From Candidatus Heimdallarchaeota archaeon (GTDB taxonomy: Archaea > Asgardarchaeota > Heimdallarchaeia > Heimdallarchaeales > Kariarchaeaceae): DNA of 64,000 nt. Position numbers and translations under genes: made by a program. Positions 8,692 to 17,027 of the stretch are shown here, piece by piece. The notes under the pieces are model-generated. The model worked only from the letters and a program-made list of their open reading frames with translations. It did no database searches and was not told the origin of the DNA. The stretch covers positions 434,001-498,000 of the forward strand of contig JADCLS010000001.1 of the NCBI GenBank assembly GCA_026702845.1, read 5' to 3'. Each line of letters opens with the position of its first letter. Position 1 is the stretch's first letter.

Positions 8692-9729
8692 TCAAATTGT
8701 ATGCTTCAGCTCGTTTTGTAGCCAAATTAAATCTACTTCTTCAGGTCTCCAACGTTGTCTCACCAAAGTATCATTTATTGATTGGATATGACCATGTTGA
8801 TGCATGAGTATTCCGGTCCATGCGATCATTGCCCCATTATCAATTGCTACAGGTGCAGGAAGACCGACAAATCGAGCATTATGCAATTTGCTCATATCTC
8901 CTAGCATGTCTTTCAATCGATTATTTGCTGCTACTCCTCCTGTGACTAATACTTCATCCTTACCAGTATGTGCTAGTGCTCGTTCAGTGACCTCTGTAAG
9001 CATGGCAAATGCAGTCTCTTGAAGGCTAAAGCACACATCATTCAATTCTACATTATCAGATTTAGCTAGTCGCCTTGCTGCAGTTAACAGCCCTGAAAAG
9101 GATATATCAAATCCTTTGACAGTATATGGCAGTTCATAAAAGCTACCTGAGTGTTCCATAGACATCTTTGCTAGATCCTCAATAACAGCTCCCATGGGTT
9201 TAGTAGAGTTATCAAGGTGCATTTCTCTTCCGAATACATCCAAACAGTTTCCAACAGGAATATCTAATGTCTCCCCAAATACTCTGTATCTGCCTTCAGA
9301 TAACGCAATCACTTGAGAATTGCCACCTGAAACATAAAGTACAACAGGATCCTGCATATTTCCGATTAGTTTTCCAATCTCTACATGTGCAACTTGATGA
9401 TTTACACCGATTATGGGTTTATTAAATTTTATAGCAAGAGTGCGAGCAGCTACTGCATCAACACGCAGACATGGTCCCATTCCGCTACCTTGCGTAAAAG
9501 AAATGATATCAAGCTCTTCTACACCCATTTTTGCATCTTCTAAGGCTAATCTCACTAGTTCTGGTACATTATCTGCATGATGTTGGGCAGCATCTCTGGG
9601 AATCACTCCCTTTCCAATTCCAGGTTTATAGGTTCTTACTTTATTAGCAAGAATTCTCCCATCACTATCTACTATCCCTACACCTAGCTTATCTGCGCTG
9701 GATTCGATGCCGATGGATACGAGTGTCAT
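8692..9729 (-). CDS. kae1: KEOPS subunit Kae1, t6A synthesis
   Basis: Catalytic subunit of the KEOPS complex, which transfers threonylcarbamoyl to A37 of ANN-decoding tRNAs. The ASKHA fold is visible: GIESSADKLGVGIVD at the start, the iron-binding pair H111 and H115 (NHQVAHVEIG), YVSGGNSQV, and the ATP site VTGGVAANNRL followed by DNGAMIAW. At 345 residues it contains Kae1 only; in some archaea Kae1 is fused to the kinase Bud32, which is absent from this gene and window. A GNAT acetyltransferase gene starts upstream on the same strand, ending 37 bases before this start. Confidence 0.95.
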   Translation of the reverse strand: MTLVSIGIESSADKLGVGIVDSDGRILANKVRTYKPGIGKGVIPRDAAQHHADNVPELVRLALEDAKMGVEELDIISFTQGSGMGPCLRVDAVAARTLAIKFNKPIIGVNHQVAHVEIGKLIGNMQDPVVLYVSGGNSQVIALSEGRYRVFGETLDIPVGNCLDVFGREMHLDNSTKPMGAVIEDLAKMSMEHSGSFYELPYTVKGFDISFSGLLTAARRLAKSDNVELNDVCFSLQETAFAMLTEVTERALAHTGKDEVLVTGGVAANNRLKDMLGDMSKLHNARFVGLPAPVAIDNGAMIAWTGILMHQHGHIQSINDTLVRQRWRPEEVDLIWLQNELKHTI

Positions 9730-9766
9730 TAATACTATTTATTCAGGGCTATCTAAAAAACTAATG

Positions 9767-10603
9767 TTAGATGTTATTTTTTAGGGTTAATTTATAAAAA
9801 CTGAATTCATTAAATTTCTGAAATCCAATCGATTTGTAAAGGTTAATGGCTCTAGTGTTATGTTTTCCAACAAATAATGTGGGAAGACGTTGCGATTTAA
9901 TTGAACCTAAACAGAGTGCTGTAGTAATTGCCCTTCCTAGTCCTTTTCTGCGGTACTCATTTTTGACATGAATATTGCCTAGTTGGATGGTTCTAGGGGT
10001 TTCGAAATGCACCCCACCTACTGCAATTATCTTACCCTCATCCTCTGCAACAACAAACATCTCTGTTTCTAGTTGAATAGGATGGAAAAATCCCTCAACT
10101 TTTTCATACTTAGCAACCTCCTCAAAATAGGATTTAATCTCATCAGCATCAGATGTAGAGGCCCCCCTAATCTTTGGGAGTTCTGAAATATCCATTACTT
10201 GAATATCTTTTGTGCCTAATTGCATGGCTATATCAGTAAAATCCTTCTTAACATTATATTCCTCCCAAGTACTCCATGGGGGATTGAATACTTGTTCATT
10301 CATAAAATCAGGAAAGGGTGCATAAAACTCATTAATATTCAACATCTTGATCATTGATCTAATGATATTCCAAGCTTCAGGAATGGTCGGAGGGAGAACC
10401 ACAGTGGGTAAGTTGAATCCATGGAAAACACTCCAGCCACCAATTATCTTATTATCCATAGTAATTTTGTATATATCAGAAATCTTATTCATTGGCGCAT
10501 GGATATCTCCAATGATGAGGTGATTGTACAATATATCTTCCATTAATGCTGCAAGTACACCTGCTTGTTCATGATTATTAGATGCGTAGGAGGTTTCAAC
10601 CAT
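9767..10603 (-). CDS. GNAT-family acetyltransferase
   Basis: A 278-residue protein with a C-terminal GNAT domain. The acetyl-CoA-binding segment reads RRKGLGRAITTAL (R-x-x-G-x-G/A pattern) near residue 218, followed by the C-terminal NTRAINLYKSIGFQK element typical of the family. The N-terminal 130 residues do not match a domain I recognise and may be a second, decayed GNAT fold, as in many two-domain members. The substrate is unknown. It precedes kae1 by 37 bases on the same strand and may be expressed with it; Rim1-like N-terminal acetylation is one possibility but is not supported by motif. Confidence 0.75.
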   Translation of the reverse strand: MVETSYASNNHEQAGVLAALMEDILYNHLIIGDIHAPMNKISDIYKITMDNKIIGGWSVFHGFNLPTVVLPPTIPEAWNIIRSMIKMLNINEFYAPFPDFMNEQVFNPPWSTWEEYNVKKDFTDIAMQLGTKDIQVMDISELPKIRGASTSDADEIKSYFEEVAKYEKVEGFFHPIQLETEMFVVAEDEGKIIAVGGVHFETPRTIQLGNIHVKNEYRRKGLGRAITTALCLGSIKSQRLPTLFVGKHNTRAINLYKSIGFQKFNEFSFYKLTLKNNI

Positions 10604-10706
10604 ACATTTTGTAAGAAGTCATATTTTATGTAGATTGTGAAATGCATAGCGAAGAATTGGAGAGTAATAATAAAGTGTAGATCAGTTTTGTCGCGAGGAT
10701 TTCATT

Positions 10707-10720
10707 AACGTAATTACGTT
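10707..10720. promoter_or_regulatory. 14-base perfect palindrome, possible operator
   Basis: The perfect palindrome AACGTAATTACGTT lies in the 266-base divergent gap between the acetyltransferase gene (start 10603) and the UroD-family gene (start 10870). Perfect palindromes this long are expected rarely by chance in a short gap and commonly bind dimeric regulators. No regulator is identified. Confidence 0.35.
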
Positions 10721-10800
10721 TCACTCTGGGGTGTTAACATCATCTCTACAACTAGGTAATTGTATACAAAATATTAAATCTTGTCTTTAGGTGTTGTCCA

Positions 10801-10816
10801 TCAGAAAATTTTCTGA
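10801..10816. promoter_or_regulatory. 16-base perfect palindrome near the UroD-family promoter
   Basis: TCAGAAAATTTTCTGA is a perfect inverted repeat 54-69 bases before the UroD-family ATG at 10870. A/T-rich elements that could be the TATA box lie just downstream (aaataaaact near 10825-10835 and attaaataag near 10840-10850). A regulator bound here would sit next to the BRE/TATA region and could block or recruit the basal factors. Confidence 0.4.
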
Positions 10817-10869
10817 GAATTACATAAATAAAACTGTATTATTAAATAAGAACTCAAAATCAAGAATAT

Positions 10870-11850
10870 ATGAGCAATTTTGATACTGTGATTCAGACCT
10901 TGAGAGGAAATATTGTTGCGGAGCCTCTTATTAGTTTGTGGAGGCATTATCCAGAATCAGATCTAAAACTAACAACATTATTAGAAACGCATGTAGAGGA
11001 CCTGAAACGTTTTCCTTCAGATCTGATAAAATTATCTCCTCATGCTAGATATGCAACCAAGGATTGGGGATGTGAAATAAAACCTGGAACCAGTGATCAT
11101 GGCAGTACTGGTGCCTCTTCCTGCAGTAAATGCGCAGTCACCTCAATCGATGAATGGGATATGATCCAAGAGATAGATGTTAATGATGGACATTATGGTG
11201 AGCAAATAAAATATGTCGAAAAAATGCGTGACCACTTCCCAGATCATCCAATAATGATGACAGTATTCTCTCCCACAATGGTCGCTAGGAAGCTATCACA
11301 AAATTCTATGCCATCCCATCTAGAAATTAATTCCTCAAAATTGAATGAACCTCTGAAAATTATTGAGAAAACAACCATCGAATTTGCCAATGCCTGTATT
11401 GATGCAGGAGCTAATGGCATTTTTTCAGCTATACAAGAGGTAGATCGAAATCTGATAAAAAAGAAGTCGTTATTGGATCAGATGTTAAAACTAAATAAAC
11501 CATTTATGACAAAGATAAATCAGAAAGCAGAATTCACAGTTCTTCATCTCCATGGAGAGGATGTAATGTTCAAGGAAGCGGTTGACTATTTTAATCCCAC
11601 TGCAGTTAATTGGCATGATAGGGTATCCTTTCCCTCCTTGATGGAGGCAAGAGAAATATTTAAAGGAGGATTGCTCGGGGGATTAGATCCAGATCGAGTT
11701 CTCGAAGGAGGCTATGAAGAAGATATGGCAGAAATAAGATACTGGTATGAAAAAATTCCACACATTCTAGCACCAGGATGTGTTCTTCTTCAGGGGACGA
11801 AAGAAGAGTATCTTGACGATATTTTTTCTTTTTACAAAAGTAATCGATAA
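10870..11850 (+). CDS. Uroporphyrinogen decarboxylase-family protein
   Basis: A 326-residue TIM-barrel protein of the UroD superfamily. The C-terminal half carries the family elements: LHLHGEDVMF, VNWHDRVSFPSL and LLGGLDPDRVLEGG. The N-terminus lacks the RPPVWMMRQAGRY signature of true HemE, so haem synthesis is unlikely. Related proteins include methylcobamide:CoM methyltransferases and other corrinoid methyltransferases. A cysteine pair (SSCSKC) near residue 83 could bind metal. The gene stands alone with two perfect palindromes upstream and appears leaderless. A role in methyl transfer is an inference from the family only. Confidence 0.8.
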   Translation: MSNFDTVIQTLRGNIVAEPLISLWRHYPESDLKLTTLLETHVEDLKRFPSDLIKLSPHARYATKDWGCEIKPGTSDHGSTGASSCSKCAVTSIDEWDMIQEIDVNDGHYGEQIKYVEKMRDHFPDHPIMMTVFSPTMVARKLSQNSMPSHLEINSSKLNEPLKIIEKTTIEFANACIDAGANGIFSAIQEVDRNLIKKKSLLDQMLKLNKPFMTKINQKAEFTVLHLHGEDVMFKEAVDYFNPTAVNWHDRVSFPSLMEAREIFKGGLLGGLDPDRVLEGGYEEDMAEIRYWYEKIPHILAPGCVLLQGTKEEYLDDIFSFYKSNR

Positions 11851-11951
11851 CTTTTAATTTGTAAACTGAGAGTATGTAAACCAAATTTCTTTTGATAAAA
11901 ATATATACTAAATCTATGACATTTTAATAATACAACGTCCATGTAGAGTCA

Positions 11952-12383
11952 GTGTGCCCCAGAAAATCTAATGATGATGAACTTAAGGAGAATTTGGTTG
12001 ATGCCCTTAATGCGTACATCGAGGCAGAAGGGATTGATGAGGTTAGATTATTCCTAGATGAGTTTTTTTCTGAAGGTGATGATGAGTTAGATATAGAAGA
12101 ATTAGATATTGAGGATCTGTTAGATTCTGATGATGATTCTGACGATACAGATGAACCTCTAGAATTCAATGAGTATGATGATGATTTTGATGATTATGAT
12201 GATGAAGAGGATTATGAAGAATTTTCAGAATTTGAGGAAGATGAAATTGAAGACGAAGATGATGATGAGGAACTCGATGATGATTTTGACGATGATCTAG
12301 ATGATAATATTGGTGATAGTAATAATTTTGTATTAAATGATAACACAGTTGGTGAGGAATTCGAGGAATGGGATATTGATTAG
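11952..12383 (+). CDS. Extremely acidic protein
   Basis: A 143-residue protein whose first 40 residues form a plausible helical domain (ELKENLVDALNAYIEAEGIDEVRLFLDEF, here abbreviated in parts) and whose remainder is dominated by aspartate and glutamate with interspersed phenylalanine and tyrosine (for example DDDFDDYDDEEDYEEF). The start is GTG at 11952; no ATG is available in frame near the 5' end. Acidic tails of this kind occur in chaperones, nucleic-acid mimics and chromatin-associated proteins, but no family is recognised. It precedes the longin-like protein gene by about 110 bases on the same strand. Confidence 0.6.
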   Translation: MCPRKSNDDELKENLVDALNAYIEAEGIDEVRLFLDEFFSEGDDELDIEELDIEDLLDSDDDSDDTDEPLEFNEYDDDFDDYDDEEDYEEFSEFEEDEIEDEDDDEELDDDFDDDLDDNIGDSNNFVLNDNTVGEEFEEWDID

Positions 12384-12478
12384 AATATTGGTTTAATAGA
12401 AAGTTTCATTTGATTTTACTAAATTATTTTGCTATTTAACAGAAAGGTATTTTAACTTAGTATTGATTATTTATTGTT

Positions 12479-12484
12479 AGGAGG
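12479..12484 (+). promoter_or_regulatory. Shine-Dalgarno supporting an ATT start
   Basis: AGGAGG is followed by exactly eight bases and then ATT at 12493, the first possible codon of the longin-like gene. A TAG stop at 12478 closes the frame just upstream. No ATG, GTG or TTG occurs in frame until 12562. Confidence 0.7.
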
Positions 12485-12492
12485 ATAACCAA

Positions 12493-13044
12493 ATTTCGGT
12501 AAAAACAGAGGCTTCCGCAGGAGATTACATTAATCAAGTCTATGTAGTCCACAAATCAGGGATGGTACTATTATCTCGCAGATTCTCTGCGAGTTGTATT
12601 CGTAGTGATTCCCAATTGATTGGAGGTTTTCTTGCAGCTTTGCTTATATTCATGAGAAATACTCAAGATACGGAAGGTAGAGACTGTTCATGGGAGGAAG
12701 ATGGGATACACCGTCTGAAAGATATTGGAATGTCATGTTCGAGATGGTTTATTGAATCATTAGATGATTATACAGTTGCAGTTTTAGTCCCAAATGATTC
12801 TCCACTTATACAACAGAGTAAATATGAGGTCATTTATAATATATCTGAAAATATAATATCCTCTTTTGTCTTATTTACTACTTTTGGATTAACTGGCTCA
12901 CTAGATGAGTTGAAAGATTTTACCAGCGATTTCGGTAATAGTGTTGATAATATTGTTTTTGAGGCCTTGACCAGTTCTTTAAATATTGAATTAAAATTCG
13001 AAGCAGGAGGAGAGGTTGAGATCTATGACGCAAATTTGTACTAA
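12493..13044 (+). CDS. Longin/roadblock-like domain protein with ATT start
   Basis: A 183-residue protein (160 if started at ATG 12562). The upstream codons encode a natural first strand of a longin/roadblock-like fold (INQVYVVHKSG then MVLLSRRF), and the pattern continues with SDSQLIGGFLAALLIF, as in many Asgard sensory or GTPase-linked domains. ATG 12562 would cut off that strand and has no ribosome-binding site, whereas ATT 12493 sits eight bases after AGGAGG. Initiation at AUU is therefore the best reading; a sequencing error is the alternative. Longin and roadblock domains bind or regulate small GTPases in eukaryotes and bacteria; here that is inference. It converges on the receiver-like gene with a 5-base gap. 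Confidence 0.65.
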   Translation: MSVKTEASAGDYINQVYVVHKSGMVLLSRRFSASCIRSDSQLIGGFLAALLIFMRNTQDTEGRDCSWEEDGIHRLKDIGMSCSRWFIESLDDYTVAVLVPNDSPLIQQSKYEVIYNISENIISSFVLFTTFGLTGSLDELKDFTSDFGNSVDNIVFEALTSSLNIELKFEAGGEVEIYDANLY

Positions 13045-13049
13045 TTTTT

Positions 13050-14315
13050 CTATTTTAATTTCAGACTAAAATTGTTCAGAATTTGATTTAATATTTCATC
13101 AGAGATCTCATTTTCATTAATAACTGATTTGTATGGTAGAAATATTTCCTCCTGACCTTTTCTGTCTGGAAGATGATTTATTAAATCTCTTCTGAAGCCT
13201 ATTCCAATAACATTTAATGTTTTTCCTTTCATCCTTTGATCTTTAATGGCTGAATTTAAGATTCTTGAATATATTATGGCTGTAACATCCATAGAGGATG
13301 GTATAGGGATGGGTCCAAATAATCCTTCATGATATTCAGAACCTTGACCTACAAGAGTTAATATTTGTCCTGCAATTCCTTGATGGAATTCATTAGCTAT
13401 TGTTTCATCATTAGTTACTTTGGTGCGAAGATCTGGTCCTAAATCACTTAGTAAGATGTCGAATACGACACATGATTTATCTATCTCATCCAGATTAGGT
13501 ACTATTGAAGCAATTGATTCAACAAACCTACCTGCATCAACACCTAAATATTGCAATAGGGTAATTAATTCTCTATCATCAGGACCTACATTTCCCAAAA
13601 TTAATAATGATTCAATGGCATCAATAAAAAGCGATTTAGCCCAAGTAGATTTCAATTTATTATCAATTTCTTCTATCATTTCTTCAACTGTTAGCGAATA
13701 CAAAATTGATAAATCTGAGAGATTTAATGTCTCATCGCTAAAGATAATCAAAGATAAATTCTCTGAACTCCTTTTTAATACTGAGGAATTCCTTAAACTA
13801 AAGCGTTTAGTTCCTTCGTCTAGGATCTGTGTTGTCTCTTTTATATGATCCGGAGGGGTAAGTTCCAGAACTTTATTAGTGATCTGATTGATGAATTCTA
13901 TGAATTTCGTGTATTTTGTATTGGCCGATTTTGTACATTGATATAGTGTATTAGATAAATTGGTAAGATTGATAGGCATCGAGATTTCATATACCTTCGG
14001 ATGTTGTAGAGTATACCCTTTTCCATTTGTAAGCATGATAACAGGAGTGTTAACTAGCTCTGTTTTGAGTAGTTGTTGTAGAGAGACAAGTTCATAATTA
14101 GAGTTATTAGAATCATAGATGATTGCATCAATAGCATATCTTCTAATGAACATATTTCCTGAATCTACTGAATCAAATAATGCTACTGAGAATCCAATAT
14201 CATTTAAATAGTCCTTAAGAGTATTCTGTGTTGCTTTCGATGGTGAGATGGCTAAAACCAATCCTTTTGATTCACCTTCACTCGGGTCCGAAATATCCTT
14301 ATCTCTATCTATCAA
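13050..14315 (-). CDS. Degenerate receiver-domain protein
   Basis: A 421-residue protein whose first 130 residues resemble a response-regulator receiver: strand VLAISPSK, aspartate in AIIYDSNN, TPVIMLTN and a VYEISMPINLTNL segment. The usual acidic pair after the first strand is replaced by SPSK and the conserved lysine is missing, so phosphorylation is doubtful. The remaining 290 residues are not recognised; the C-terminal part from GLFGPIPIPS onward may be a separate alpha/beta domain. No histidine kinase gene is nearby. It converges on the longin-like protein gene, leaving only five bases between them. Confidence 0.6.
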   Translation of the reverse strand: MIDRDKDISDPSEGESKGLVLAISPSKATQNTLKDYLNDIGFSVALFDSVDSGNMFIRRYAIDAIIYDSNNSNYELVSLQQLLKTELVNTPVIMLTNGKGYTLQHPKVYEISMPINLTNLSNTLYQCTKSANTKYTKFIEFINQITNKVLELTPPDHIKETTQILDEGTKRFSLRNSSVLKRSSENLSLIIFSDETLNLSDLSILYSLTVEEMIEEIDNKLKSTWAKSLFIDAIESLLILGNVGPDDRELITLLQYLGVDAGRFVESIASIVPNLDEIDKSCVVFDILLSDLGPDLRTKVTNDETIANEFHQGIAGQILTLVGQGSEYHEGLFGPIPIPSSMDVTAIIYSRILNSAIKDQRMKGKTLNVIGIGFRRDLINHLPDRKGQEEIFLPYKSVINENEISDEILNQILNNFSLKLK

Positions 14316-14375
14316 AAGTCCTTCAAATAAGAGATTGAATCATTATATTTCAATAATATGATTTTAATGTATACC

Positions 14376-15257
14376 TTATACTAGTTTTGAAAATAGTTTA
14401 TTCACTTCAGCTATCACTTCCGGATAGTTTGTTGTGATCCCAGTGACATCCCCTACTGCAAAGATGTTTTTAATATTTGTTTCAAAGTTGTCATTGATCT
14501 TGATATAATTATTTTCATCCAGTTCAATGTTCGTGTCCTTGAGAAAATTAGTTACAGGTACTGGTTTACCCTCAACAAACAAACCTTCTAATTTGATATC
14601 CTGCTCACCTTCATTTGATTGAATTATGACTCCTTCTATTATCTCATCTCCATATGCTTTGATATTGGATATTGAATACAATTTTACCTTAATATCTACA
14701 TTGGAGGGCTCAGTATTATTCATCCAAAATAGGTGGACTTGAGCAGCATGATTCATAAGAAAATTCGCAGCACGTATGGTATATTCATGACTACCTAGTA
14801 CTCCGACAACTCTCGATTTATAGAGTGGATAATCACAGATTGAGCAATCAGAGATACCTTTATGAAAGAATTCTTTTTCCCCTTCAAAATTTAATTTTGC
14901 TTGTTTTGCACCTGTCGCAATTATTATTGATTTTGGGTAGAATTTTTGTCTTTTAGTTTCAACGAGAAACTCTCCATCAATGCTCAATTTCTCAACGAGG
15001 CTTGTTTTGTGTTTTACTCCAACATTAACGGCCTCTTCGGATATTTTTTCCATGAGTTTTAACCCCTCAGTATTTGGGGGAAGATCTGTGTTTTCTACAA
15101 TACCTGCCTTAGCTAATTGAGATTCATATGGAGAACCCAACAACCATACCTCTTTCCCATTTTCTGCAAGCAGTTTCGCCAAGGTTATACCCGCGACACC
15201 TGCTCCAATTATTAAGAATTCAGTGTGTATATCCGGTTGTGCTGGTCGTTGAAACAT
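14376..15257 (-). CDS. Thioredoxin-reductase-like flavoprotein
   Basis: A 293-residue FAD/NAD(P)-dependent pyridine nucleotide-disulfide oxidoreductase. The FAD motif is GAGVAG at residues 18-23, the active-site pair is C138 and C141 in SDCSICD, and the C-terminal FAD motif is NIFAVGDVTG. The second Rossmann motif is weak (GVLGSHEYT) and the protein is about 20 residues shorter than typical TrxB. It is divergent from bshC, so it may reduce bacillithiol-linked disulfides, as YpdA/Bdr does in bacteria. However, YpdA lacks this CxxC pair, so a thioredoxin-type mechanism is more likely. The substrate is inferred from context only. Confidence 0.8.
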   Translation of the reverse strand: MFQRPAQPDIHTEFLIIGAGVAGITLAKLLAENGKEVWLLGSPYESQLAKAGIVENTDLPPNTEGLKLMEKISEEAVNVGVKHKTSLVEKLSIDGEFLVETKRQKFYPKSIIIATGAKQAKLNFEGEKEFFHKGISDCSICDYPLYKSRVVGVLGSHEYTIRAANFLMNHAAQVHLFWMNNTEPSNVDIKVKLYSISNIKAYGDEIIEGVIIQSNEGEQDIKLEGLFVEGKPVPVTNFLKDTNIELDENNYIKINDNFETNIKNIFAVGDVTGITTNYPEVIAEVNKLFSKLV

Positions 15258-15395
15258 TAATGTGGTTTATTTTTTATTTGTATTTTTATTTTGTTAGGAC
15301 TATACTATATAATTGAGATATATGTAGAGTAATTCTGAACCAGATAGATTGCCTAGTCCTACAACTTAAAAATTGCAGTTCAGTTCCTATCAGTA

Positions 15396-17027
15396 GTGAA
15401 ACAAAATCCAAATGACCTTTATGAAAAGATTAGCAAGGAATCAGGTGCTTCATTTTGGGGTAAAATACCAAGATCATACATAGAGGCGGCAAATCTCACA
15501 AAATCTACATTCACACCCAATTCACTGCTTCAATCTGAATTAGGTACACAAAAATTTAATTTGCTGATTGATATTTTGACTAGATATCATAAAAAACTAG
15601 GAATTTACTCACCTAAAGTAGGTGAGAATTTACAATTATTGAGGAATGGTTCAGTATTAACTGGTCAACAACCTATCATTTTTGGAGGACCTGGATTAAT
15701 TGCCAATAAACTTGGCTTGGTCTTAGCGATGGTTGATATGCTTGATGAAGTTGATCTTCCATTAGCACCAGTGTTTTTTGTGGGAGATTATGATGGTATG
15801 CAAAAAGAGTTGGCTCGACAGTATTTTCCCAACCCAATCTCACATAACGCTCATATCATAGATTCTGAGGAGTTCCTTGAGGAAGAAAGCAGTTTAGCTG
15901 CCCATTCTGCCCCATTGCCACCAATTGAATGGCTTTATGATCAAATAACAAAATTAGATGATAATTTCCGTGGTTTCAAAAAACAAGTAAAAGGGCCATC
16001 CAAGCTTGTAATTCAAGAACGTTGGGCTCATATTAAAACAATTTTAAAAACCAGTTTTAAGTCAACTAGTACCTTATCCGAGTGGTCTACTAAAATCTGG
16101 GGAACAGTAACTAATGTTGTAAATGATTTCGGAATAATATACCTGCCTACATCTCACCCTGAAGTACGAGAATTGATCGCAGGGAATTATTTCACGTTTA
16201 TTGAGAAACGACACACTTATACAGATGTATTTCAGAAATCTATGGATTCACTTAATGAACAGGGTTATTTCAGTACTCTACCTCACCGGCATGAGGATTA
16301 TGCACCCTTTACACTAGAATGTGCAGTGGATAAGAATAGGATTACTACAACACTTAGATTTGATGGGGATACAATATATGCTGAAGGTACGTGTCCAGAA
16401 TGTGCTCATACGGTTTCTTATAATGTATCCTCAAAAGAAAAGCTTCAAGATATAGCAACCATTATTGGACCAAGAGTAGATACCTCACAAGCAGTATTTC
16501 AAGAGCTTATGAATATTAGGATTAGGATTTCTGGACCAGGTGAAATTGCATACTATGCACTTGCTGCACCCTCTGTGAAGGCAGTAGGTTTCAATATCCC
16601 AATATTTGTTAAATATACACGTGCTTTTTACAACTCTCCCTGGATAGAAAAATTGGGTAAGCAATTAGCATCTAGGAATCATGGTAGTATTCATCAGGAT
16701 ACTCTGTTCACAATACTAAAGGAGAGAATGAATGGAATCAAAAATGCCAATATCGACGAGATTCAAAATGCAGAAATTGCGATGAAAGAATTTATTCTTG
16801 ATCAATATAATAAGTTACTAGCGGCTAAACCCAGTATAGATAATCTGAAGTACCTTGGTTGGCAATACGGACGATTCACAAAACAAAAATTTGCTCAAGA
16901 GGTTAGCTGGGTATGGTTTGATATGGCAATACAAACTGGGATTGTGGATTACATCTCAACGTATCGTAGATTATATACTGAACATTCTCTAATAGGTGGA
17001 ATGTACTATATCAATTCAATGGTTTAA
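15396..17027 (+). CDS. bshC: Bacillithiol synthase, cysteine-adding BshC
   Basis: A 543-residue protein matching BshC, which adds cysteine to GlcN-malate to form bacillithiol. Family signatures are VLTGQQPIIFGGPGLIANKL near residue 89, APVFFVGDYDGMQKELAR near 123 and the C-terminal YYINSMV tail. Length agrees with bacterial BshC (about 540). The start is GTG at 15396; an A/T element (cttaaaaatt) about 25-30 bases before it suits leaderless transcription. The gene faces bshA, overlapping it by 12 bases at the 3' end. Together with bshA and bshB it completes the known pathway within 3.6 kb. Confidence 0.9.
   Translation: MKQNPNDLYEKISKESGASFWGKIPRSYIEAANLTKSTFTPNSLLQSELGTQKFNLLIDILTRYHKKLGIYSPKVGENLQLLRNGSVLTGQQPIIFGGPGLIANKLGLVLAMVDMLDEVDLPLAPVFFVGDYDGMQKELARQYFPNPISHNAHIIDSEEFLEEESSLAAHSAPLPPIEWLYDQITKLDDNFRGFKKQVKGPSKLVIQERWAHIKTILKTSFKSTSTLSEWSTKIWGTVTNVVNDFGIIYLPTSHPEVRELIAGNYFTFIEKRHTYTDVFQKSMDSLNEQGYFSTLPHRHEDYAPFTLECAVDKNRITTTLRFDGDTIYAEGTCPECAHTVSYNVSSKEKLQDIATIIGPRVDTSQAVFQELMNIRIRISGPGEIAYYALAAPSVKAVGFNIPIFVKYTRAFYNSPWIEKLGKQLASRNHGSIHQDTLFTILKERMNGIKNANIDEIQNAEIAMKEFILDQYNKLLAAKPSIDNLKYLGWQYGRFTKQKFAQEVSWVWFDMAIQTGIVDYISTYRRLYTEHSLIGGMYYINSMV

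Noticed and set aside
10870..11850. True uroporphyrinogen decarboxylase HemE
   Set aside because: The N-terminal RPPVWMMRQAGRY-type signature is missing and no haem genes are adjacent; only the superfamily can be assigned.
17016..17027. The bshC/bshA overlap as a sign of frameshift
   Set aside because: Both proteins have complete family-typical ends; convergent genes in this window often overlap by 4-44 bases.
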